Below, piece after piece: positions 57,291 to 64,000 of a stretch of 64,000 nucleotides of DNA. How positions within the stretch are numbered: the stretch's first letter is position 1; every line of letters begins with the position of its first letter. The position numbers and the translations under genes are program-made. Origin of the DNA: Zygnema cylindricum (lineage: Eukaryota > Streptophyta > Zygnematophyceae > Zygnematales > Zygnemataceae); NCBI GenBank assembly GCA_037447655.1, contig JBBHKE010002909.1:299886-363885 (forward strand), written 5' to 3'. The notes beneath the pieces were generated by a model. It did no database searches, was not told the DNA's origin, and worked only from the letters and a program-made list of their open reading frames with translations.

Positions 57291-57942
57291 CTTCCCTCAA
57301 AAAATCCTCAAACTGGTTAGAAGTATACTCTCCACCATTGTCACTCCTTACTCTCTTGATTGGAGTTTCATGGAGTTTTTCGCTCCATGCTTTAAATTGT
57401 CTAAAACAGTCCTCAGCCTCTGACTTGTTTTTCAAAAAATATACTCGGGAATAACGAGACCAATCATCAGTTATAGTCATCATAAATCTCTTCCCCCCCG
57501 GTGAGGGCACTCTAGCCGGTCCCCAAATATCTCTGTGTACTAGATCTATAAGTTTTTCTCCCTTGTAGGTGGCTGTTTTTGGAAAGGGTAATCTGTGTGC
57601 TTTACCTTGAGCACACCCACTACAATCACTTATATCATCACTCTCACTGAACTGAATCCCTTCCACCACTCCCATCTTTTTCATCTCTCTTAACTTATCT
57701 AGATTCACATGCCCAAGCCTCTTATGCCACATCATAATATCATGAAAAACAGCATAATAAAGTTTCTTCGTTTCATTACTTAAGATCAGCCTAAACATCC
57801 CATGGCTACCTTTCTCAGCAATGAAATAGACATCTTCCTCAAAACTAGCAGTAAAGACTCCTTCCCTAGTGCTAGTAAAAAAACCCTTATCATCTAATAC
57901 AGATGTAGAGATAAGGTTTTTGTTCAGCTCCGGGATAAACAA
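57232..57942 (-). pseudogene. Copia-3 integrase
   Basis: 236 codons: HHCC finger 'HKRLGHVNLDKLREM' and 'CSGCAQGKAHRLPFPK', and core with Asp in 'LVHRDIWGPARV' and Asp in 'RSDNGGEYTSNQFE'. The frame shifts by one base near 57270, just before the catalytic Glu ('PEQNGVAER'), which lies in the next frame. Upstream it is in phase with the protease but separated by one TAA near 57960. Confidence 0.92.
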
Positions 57943-57975
57943 TACATCGGAGAATGTTAATATGGATGTCTTTCC

Positions 57976-58536
57976 TTATACTAACACTTTCAGATCTACC
58001 GATCCTACAAGAGTAGTGGTGACTATCCTCCCATCCCCGTACTCTATCTCTACGGTGGGAATCTTTCTTGTCTTAGTGAACAAGTGCCTATCCTTACACA
58101 TGTGCATTGAGGCACCTGAATCTATAATCCAGCCTGCTTCACCTTTCAATCCACCGTAAGCACATTTCTGCCTTCGTGGAATTTCAACCTCAGTTTTCGC
58201 CTCCAACTCCTCATCCAAAAGAAGCTCATCGTCCTCGTCCTCGGATTCCGCCTCAAGTACCTGTGTGACAAGGGCTTTTTTCTTTCCTCTCGGGGTACCA
58301 CCGGTCCCCCCCTCCTTTAACCGAAGCTCGGTTAGCTTGGTGTACACTGCCACATAGTGCCCCGGTTTCTTACAAAAATGACATAAACCTTTGGGAGCCC
58401 TTGGTTCGAACTCGCCAACCTGTTTTTTTCTGCTCCCTACCCCCATAGTTTTCGACTGGTTTCCGGGAATCCTTGTTCCTCCAATCGGTCGCTGTTGCCA
58501 AGGCTTGGCCACTGTTTCCTCCCCTTCGGATCTCAA
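57976..58536 (-). pseudogene. Copia-3 nucleocapsid knuckle and protease
   Basis: The minus-strand frame holds 'CHFCKKPGHYVAVY', a zinc knuckle whose last Cys is Tyr, an acidic linker ('EAESEDEDDELLLDEEL'), and the protease active site 'GWIIDSGASMHMC' (D-S-G-A). The frame differs from gag by one base; a run of seven A at about 58424-58430 is the likely place of the shift. Confidence 0.9.
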
Positions 58537-59281
58537 TTGTATTCTCCCGAACGAGAATCATCCCTACCACTGAGTTCCATATCCACCTTGAGTCCGGCAA
58601 GTCCTGCACACGGTTGACTATGTTCTCGAACTCATCAGGTAACTTCATTAGTAAACAGTTAACTTTTTCTTTTTCACTAACAACTTTACCCGCACTCTCT
58701 AGCTCCATGAAGAGTGTAGCAAGCTCATTGCAAAAATCCAACATATTTCCCCCTTTGTATATATACTCCTTAACTTTCTGATCAGCCAACTGTTGTTGCT
58801 GAATCGTACCACTTCGGTACATCTCTATGAGAGCCATCCAAAGATCGGATGCCCTCTCTACCTGCAAATGAGGACATGCAAGTCCTTGAGTGAGATGGCG
58901 TAGGATGAAGTGCTTTGCCGCCATATTGTTGAAGTCCCAGGTTTCAGTATCATTCTCCTCGTTCCTCGGAATAGGTGACATAAATGCTAAACTAGTTGCT
59001 ATTGGTGTGGTCGCCTCCTTCTCCTTTCCTTTGTCCACCACCTCTCCTTCCTTTGTTTCCTCCGTTGAAGGTGAATCCTCTTTCCTGGTGAATCTGCTTC
59101 CTTTAAACCCTGGAGGAATTCCAAGACATGATGGACGCCCCAATCGTCCACTCACTATCCCCCAAAACCTTTTTTCGCATAGAGCTCCTATCATCATACT
59201 TTCCCAGTATATGAAGCCAGTTCCATTAAAGATTGGTACCCTAGAGGGTGGGCCCATAACCTGAAACTCTGAGACCTCCAT
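58370..59281 (-). CDS. Copia-3 gag
   Basis: 303 codons, opening with 'MEVSEFQVMGPPSRVPIFNG'. The first six codons are the last bases of the 5' LTR and the next five are the primer-binding site, so the ORF runs from LTR through primer site into gag. The second Met, inside the primer site, is an alternative start. The middle is a UBN2-type gag: 'FNNMAAKHFILRHL', 'MLDFCNELATLFMELESAG', 'CLLMKLPDEFENIVN'. The start is also conserved in N1 ('GPPSRIPVFYG') and in the insertion at 36615. Confidence 0.9.
   Translation of the reverse strand: MEVSEFQVMGPPSRVPIFNGTGFIYWESMMIGALCEKRFWGIVSGRLGRPSCLGIPPGFKGSRFTRKEDSPSTEETKEGEVVDKGKEKEATTPIATSLAFMSPIPRNEENDTETWDFNNMAAKHFILRHLTQGLACPHLQVERASDLWMALIEMYRSGTIQQQQLADQKVKEYIYKGGNMLDFCNELATLFMELESAGKVVSEKEKVNCLLMKLPDEFENIVNRVQDLPDSRWIWNSVVGMILVRENTIEIRRGGNSGQALATATDWRNKDSRKPVENYGGREQKKTGWRVRTKGSQRFMSFL
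59247..59261 (-). promoter_or_regulatory. Copia-3 primer-binding site (half-tRNA type)
   Basis: GGTTATGGGCCCACC on the minus strand begins at the first base after the LTR. It is complementary to the anticodon stem and loop of plant initiator tRNA-Met, GGUGGGCCCAUAACC. The ATG in it pairs with the CAU anticodon. Confidence 0.88.
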
Positions 59282-60311
59282 AAGTCCTCAGAGTGGACAG
59301 CTTCCAAAGAAGCCTCTAGGATAATCTTGACCCCTTTGTGTTTAAGCAAAAATAACAGCCACCTTGGCAGGCAAAAACTCTGACCAACTTCACCCTTGTG
59401 AAGACAAGACTCCTCTGAGTCGATAGCAAAAAGAATCTCTGAATTTGCTCCCCTGAGCACTAAGTTATGGAGGGTCAAAGTTGACCTTTTGTACAGAAGC
59501 TCTCTGGGAGAGGGGGTCCTATCTTATAATTTTTCTAAGTCCTATCTCTCTCACAGACTCTATCTACTGATGTACGGAACCAATCAGAATCGAGTTCCGT
59601 ACGCAAAAGTACAGCTGCCGGTGTACTTTATGTACGGACATTGTACGACATGGCCAAAATGTCGACACATGTCAAATCCGGATTTGGTGCCATAATCTCC
59701 GGAGATTCCACAATCCAACGGAATTTTGCCACGCGTCATCTGATGTGGCGATGGCCACAAACCGCCGAAATCTTCCTCCGCGATCTCGGCGCTAATCCCG
59801 GCCGTCCGATTAAATTCGGCTTTAATCGTAGCCGTAATAAATACATGCGCGGTATTTGTTTCTTTTACGAAACAAATGCGCGGTACTGATTTGTGTCCGT
59901 ACCGTAAGTCGTACATTATATATTACTGGATCTATGTATCCCGTAATTCATTGCAGTTAAATGGTTTTTCGCACGTATACATATTTAAATAACTATCAAA
60001 CTATATGCTACGTAACAATACCGCTAGACTAAACGGCTAAGGCTACCGGCTTTTTCCTGTCTGCCGGCCGGTAGGTACAAGGATCAAATCCTGCCGCCGG
60101 CACATATCTTTTAATTAAATAAATAAACCTTAATATAAATTTCCCGTAAACCTCAGGATAGCCAAGGTAGCCATGGCTCTAGCTTCCTCTCCAATTTCTT
60201 AGTGACTGCGACAAGTTTGAGAGTTGGAGAGAGAAGTTAGAGATAGACTGCCTCGACTTCTATATTTCTTTTCAGACCTAGAAAATACTAATAAAACCAT
60301 TAGTTTCTACA
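59262..60311 (-). mobile_element. Copia-3 5' LTR
   Basis: 1050 bp, partner of 53861-54908, followed by the target duplication ATGTT. It contains the conserved hairpin near 60179-60235, the T-arm-like palindrome near 60085, and a stem 'tttgtttc...gaaacaaa' near 59855. Confidence 0.97.
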
Positions 60312-60491
60312 ATGTTGTCATAGGGTTTATTTATGTTGATTATTCCATGAAATCCTAAATGTTGTTTGTTGCGTCTGTGTACGCATATGGAGGATGCATT
60401 TCATATGATTGTTCGTCGACCTATTTTTGCTTAGCTTCTTGCATGATAGTTTAGGTCGCTTCTGCGGTCTATTTTAGACCAAAGAACAACA
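60312..60491 (+). mobile_element. Solo LTR-2, right part
   Basis: It continues 52714-53860 after Copia-3 and ends 'gaccaaagaacaaca', the family terminus. The segment just after the insertion repeats about 50 bases present just before it ('agggttt...ttatgttgattattcca'), a short tandem duplication in this LTR copy. Confidence 0.88.
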
Positions 60492-61457
60492 CAAGTAACA
60501 ACTTTAAGCCACGCTCTACCCAACTATTAAAGCAATAAAAAATTTATTTGATTATTCGTGCAAGCTAAGTTATATATATTTAAATTTATATATTTTTTTT
60601 TTCTAGGTTTTTAATATGGATATTTTTTTTTATAAGTTTTTAGGTTTGCTAGGTTTTCTGAGTGAGTTAATCCGGTAGGTAGATAGAAAGAAAAAACTAT
60701 GCTGGATTTATAGATAAAATCAACAATATCCAACTCACAGCCCAACAAGCAATGAAACCCTAAAAATTGAGAATGAAAACAGATTAGAGCAATCCAAAGA
60801 AAACAACAGACTGGAAAAGATAACAAAAAAACTTATTAATGCTTGACTGAAAAAGAAAGACAAATTACAGCACGGGAATATTTGCGACAGTAGCCACTAG
60901 GCCTTACAGTCTTCAATATTCCTTTCAAGAGTCCAACTAGCGGACAACAAACTCTCCTTAACCGGATAAGACCTCCGAGAAAACTGGCATTCCTAAAGTC
61001 AGAAGAAAAAGGAGACAAAAGACGAAAACCACGCAACAGCAATAATAAAACACGAGATTCACACTCCAGAATTCGCAGAGCACGACAAGTGAGACAGAGT
61101 CTGGAGGGAAACCTTGCAGGCTGGCTTGCGCGGGTAGATTAGGTGAGGACTTAGTACAGAAAAGAGAGATCAGAAAAGCTCTGAGAAAACATCTAGCCAA
61201 AGACTAAGGATCCAGAGAGAGAAACCCTAACTCAACAACCAACTGATCCTAAATATCCGCAGAGAAATGCTAACTGAAAAAAAAAAGAGGTTCGACAAAT
61301 CCCGAGAATGTAGATTGCCAGAAAACGACAACTCTACAATGTTGGATTCCCGTGTTGTAATTTGCAACTAATCCTACGCGGCCTTTTAGCCTTTATCCTA
61401 TGATGTCGCCTATCGTAGAGCTACACTAATTTCTATATGTCTTCGAGCAAGCAACTT
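60492..61457. other. A/T-rich sequence without recognised genes
   Basis: Contains T-rich tracts around 60590-60640 and A-rich tracts around 61280. Minus-strand frames of 68-80 codons (60611-61200) are hydrophobic, have no family signature and are treated as chance. Confidence 0.45.
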
Positions 61458-62474
61458 TCTATGTACAAAAGCTGCCAGTTTCAAGAGGTGGCCGCTACAT
61501 GGCCGCCTCGGGACGCCTTACATCTACACCTCGAGGATGAAAACCCTCCCTACGCAACAAAAATAATGCATCAACCTCCGAGGGTACACGACTTGGACAT
61601 GTGTCAGGTATGTAACCGTTTGAGTCCATAAGATGTTTGGTTTGGAGTCGTTCGAATTTGCAAAATCTGATGCCGTACCACAATTTGATTTCATGCCGCT
61701 AATATGGTATGACCTCCGTTCCCTCTGTATCTTCAACTGAACACTCCGCCACCTGACCTGTAGTATTCTGTTAAACCTTAATTAGTATAAGAATTAACAA
61801 TAATACTCGCGGACGTCTTGCGGCATTACATGCTTTACGCTCGATACCCCCTTCTCCTCTACGGGGTCACGAAGAGGTACTTCCCCGAAAGGTTTGCTAG
61901 CTGCGGTGTCGTGAGAGGAAAATGGTGGGGGGCGAGAATAGGGAGCTCTCTGGGACCGGTTCTGCACCGTTTTTGAAGAGCCACTCTCTCAAGAACTGCT
62001 CAAAATCTCCACCACCCCTCCTACGGGTCTAACCACTCTGACTTGATCTGTCCGAGCCACTCTCTGTACCAACTCTTTTTTCACTCTTAGCTCATGGAGG
62101 TCGTGAAGGGCAAGAAGTTCCTTACGACCTGGGCGATGTGGATCCGTCAAAACCGCGGGGTCAATCTAGATCTCGGCCTGGGGAGTCTTGGATCTAGTGT
62201 GGAGCCCGACCTCCGGAAGAGGACCCAAATGGGGCTCCCTTTGTGCTTGACGCTTTGGCCGGGCCTTGGGAGACACTCGGCTCCTCTCCTGAGCCTGAGC
62301 TCAAGCTTCCTTCCTTTCCTCAACATAGGTCTTCGCGGCCTCCGCCAAGGAGGGGTAATGTTTGAGAGTCAGACTTGGAGGAAGAGGAGGAGAAAAAGCA
62401 CTACCTAGTTCCTTGGTTGGAGAATCAAAGACAGACTCCATGAGTTTTGACTCTTGTGACATCTGAGACTTTTC
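61458..62474 (-). pseudogene. Gypsy-4 gag-like region, downstream part
   Basis: 61458-61830 repeats the R segment of Gypsy-2. Between 62040 and 62469 the minus strand is open with few stops and strongly charged: 'KLMESVFDSPTKELGSAF', 'KHYPSLAEAAKTYVEERK', then a TGA, then 'RVSPKARPKRQAQREP' and 'LLALHDLHELRVKKELV'. The frame continues upstream of the solo LTR at 63684-63757. No known domain was recognised; the link to R makes a gypsy gag most likely. Confidence 0.5.
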
Positions 62475-62542
62475 TGTTGATATTTGAGTATTTTCTAGGT
62501 CTGTATTAGGATAGAAAAAGAGCTGAGGCGGTCTGCCTCTAA

Positions 62543-62596
62543 CTCCCCTATCCAAGCCCCCACACTTGTTGTAGTCACTGAAGGCTGGATAGGGAG
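62543..62596 (+). promoter_or_regulatory. Conserved LTR-A hairpin
   Basis: 'ctcccctatcca' pairs with 'tggatagggag' across a loop containing 'cacttgttgtagtcactg'. Equivalent positions occur at 36683, 45993, and on the minus strand near 8222, 40829, 42291, 43500, 50625, 54777 and 60179. The stems change together while the loop stays constant. Confidence 0.7.
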
Positions 62597-62675
62597 CTAG
62601 AGCCATGGCTGCCTAGGCTCTCTAGAGAAGACAAGGGGTGAATTAGGTAGACTTACCAGAAGTTAGTTGTCGGAC

Positions 62676-62698
62676 GCAGGAATTGATCCTGGTACCTG
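62676..62698 (+). promoter_or_regulatory. Segment complementary to the tRNA-iMet T arm
   Basis: 'gcaggaattgatcctggtac' and the next three bases can pair with the T arm of plant initiator tRNA-Met (CAGGUCCCAGGAUCGAAACC and on), with few mismatches. It is also self-complementary. The same segment lies at 42192-42214, 43400-43422 and 50521-50543. Confidence 0.5.
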
Positions 62699-63307
62699 CC
62701 GTCCGTCAACCGGCATTAGCCGTTAGCTCTAGCCGTTAAGTCTAGGAATGATATTACGATATATAGGGTTTGATAAATATATAAATCTTTATATGTAGAT
62801 AAATCCGTTTAACGGCTTATAGATACTTTCTACATAGATACAGTTTGATTCAGTACGAAATACGGTATGTGGACAGAACGGATACCGCGCATTTGTTTCG
62901 ATAGCGAAACAAATACCGCGCATTTGTTTCGAAAGCGAAACGAATACCGCGCGACGAATTTCAGCGGCTAGGATTATAGCCGGTTTTGATCGGACGGCCG
63001 CGATAGGCGCCGCGATCACGGAAATGTACTTTTGGCGTTTTACGGTCTTTCCCACGTCAGATAACACGTGGCGTAATAACATTGGATTACGGGAATTCCG
63101 GAGATTACAGGAACTAATCCTGATTTGAAACGTGTCAACATTTTGGCCATGTCGTACAATGGCCGTACATAAAGTACATCGGCACCTGTACTTTTCTGTA
63201 CGACACAGTAATTGATTGGTGCCGTACTTCAGTAGATAGAGTTTTAGAGAGGGAATAGGACTTAGAAAATTTTGGGTAGGCAGCTGCCTCTCCCAGAGAG
63301 CACCCTG

Positions 63308-63314
63308 TATAAAT
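63308..63314 (+). promoter_or_regulatory. Candidate TATA box of LTR-A
   Basis: 'tataaat', conserved in several LTR-A copies (for example as 'atttata' at 49936-49942 for a minus-strand copy) but changed to TACAAAA in Copia-3. It lies about 200-250 bp downstream of ACGTG boxes and about 370 bp before the LTR end, a reasonable U3/R arrangement. Inferred from position only. Confidence 0.4.
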
Positions 63315-63683
63315 GGCAAACTTTGGGCAGCCATAACTATCAATTTACTTGACCATTTACAGTGATTCTTTTTGCTGCAGACTCAGGGGAGTCCAGGCTA
63401 CACGGGGGTGTAGTCGGTCAGAGTTTTTGTCTGCCAGGGTGGCTGCATTTATAAGGGAAAGGCAAAGTGGGTGAATGTGTCCGAATCTCATATTCTAACT
63501 TTGCATTCTGTGGTGGAACTGAGCACACAGAAAGTGTTATTTCACAGGGGTGAATCTATATTGGGGTTTTGACTGTCAAGGGGTCAGTCATTTGGGTTTA
63601 TATCAAGTAGGAGTCGGCACTATCTAGATTTGCTTCTTTTGGATCTGCATACTCTGAGGGCCAATGGAGGTCTCAGAGTTTCA

Positions 63684-63757
63684 TTTTCCTCTTTTAAGGC
63701 CCTCTTGTGCCGACCCTGCTCTCCAGATCCATTATCTATAGTCTCTCCCCCCACCAT
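63684..63757 (-). pseudogene. Gypsy-4 gag-like ORF, start
   Basis: An ATG at 63755-63757 on the minus strand opens 'MVGGETIDNGSGEQG' and 'HKRALKEEK'. After removal of the solo LTR and one TTTTC it continues in frame as 'SQMSQESKLMESVFD' at 62469. Confidence 0.55.
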
Positions 63758-63880
63758 GATGACATAGGTAACGCGAGAAATAGAATTGAATGTAACTAGA
63801 GCTCACTTCGAAAAAGAGAGCTTCCAATGTTGAAGCTCCTAGCCCCTTTAATCCGAGTAGACAGGTGGCTTTTGAGTACT

Positions 63881-64000
63881 GTGCTTTGTCTACGGGAAGT
63901 CTATCGCACTTGTTCCCTCAAAACCCATTGTCGTGATCCAAGGGGTTTGATTTTACTCTGGAACAATTACTCCAAAGCAAAGAAAACTCTAAATGAAGAC
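63881..64000. repeat. Second copy of the block at 26250-26370
   Basis: 'gtgctttgtctacgggaag' through 'aaatgaagac' aligns with 26250-26370 with about a dozen differences. It runs off the window end. Nature unknown. 63758-63880 in front of it shows nothing recognisable. Confidence 0.8.

Larger units (their letters stand above)
62475..63683 (+). mobile_element. Solo LTR-A, target duplication TTTTC
   Basis: 1209 bp, 'tgttgatatttgag' to 'cagagtttca', flanked by TTTTC on both sides (62470-62474 and 63684-63688). It is the clearest LTR-A copy for reading the promoter layout: hairpin at 62543-62596, tRNA T-arm complement at 62676-62698, doubled hairpin at 62886-62951, ACGTG boxes near 63063 and 63129, and a TATA-like 'tataaat' at 63308. 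Confidence 0.96.

Noticed and set aside
58424-58430. Programmed -1 frameshift at the A7 run between Copia-3 gag and protease
   Set aside because: The two frames require a +1 (or -2) change, and copia elements normally use one ORF; a one-base indel in a homopolymer explains it.

Overview
The window is a stack of nested, mostly degraded LTR retrotransposons with almost no host coding sequence. It is eukaryotic nuclear DNA, most likely from the green lineage and possibly a streptophyte alga or early-diverging land plant; the species cannot be named from sequence alone. Three things point there: dense Ty1/copia and Ty3/gypsy elements, primer-binding sites that fit the plant form of initiator tRNA-Met better than the animal form, and gypsy elements carrying a DNA cytosine methyltransferase, an arrangement already known from charophyte algae and dinoflagellates.

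Layout (nearly all coding on the minus strand). 1-2830: decayed copia (Copia-1 and a fragment). 3067-6790: gypsy remnant (Gypsy-1). 7300-10940: truncated copia with its 3' LTR (Copia-2). 11542-12337: a broken trypsin-like serine protease, the only host-like gene seen. 14680-25905: a copia element (C4) split by another copia (N1, 15476-21449). 27360-41242: Gypsy-2, interrupted by a non-autonomous LTR element (30164-34238, target duplication TTTGG), a partial LTR insertion (36615-37835) and a solo LTR (39755-40946, duplication GAAAA). 41243-43623: two LTRs around a 183-bp core (duplication GTTGT). About 43629-52135: Gypsy-3, cut by two solo LTRs. 52714-60491: a solo LTR of a second family, itself split by the nearly complete Copia-3 (53861-60311, duplication ATGTT). 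61458-63757: a gag-like ORF split by a solo LTR (62475-63683, duplication TTTTC).

The most unusual system is the gypsy lineage. Gypsy-2 reads gag, protease, C5-methyltransferase, reverse transcriptase, RNase H, integrase, PHD finger. Gypsy-3 has the same order without a recognised protease. Gypsy-1 has the C-terminal PHD finger but no visible methyltransferase. A chromatin reader at the integrase end and a DNA-methylation writer ahead of reverse transcriptase suggest elements that choose and mark their own insertion sites. All copies here carry stops or frameshifts.

The second theme is priming. Copia-3, N1, the partial insertion at 36615 and the non-autonomous element all place, directly after the LTR, a sequence complementary to the anticodon arm of initiator tRNA-Met rather than to its 3' end. 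This is the half-tRNA priming known from Drosophila copia. The ATG of the gag frame lies in that site, opposite the CAU anticodon. The U3 of the same LTR family also carries about 23 bases that could pair with the T arm of the same tRNA, and a hairpin whose stem changes in a compensatory way between copies.
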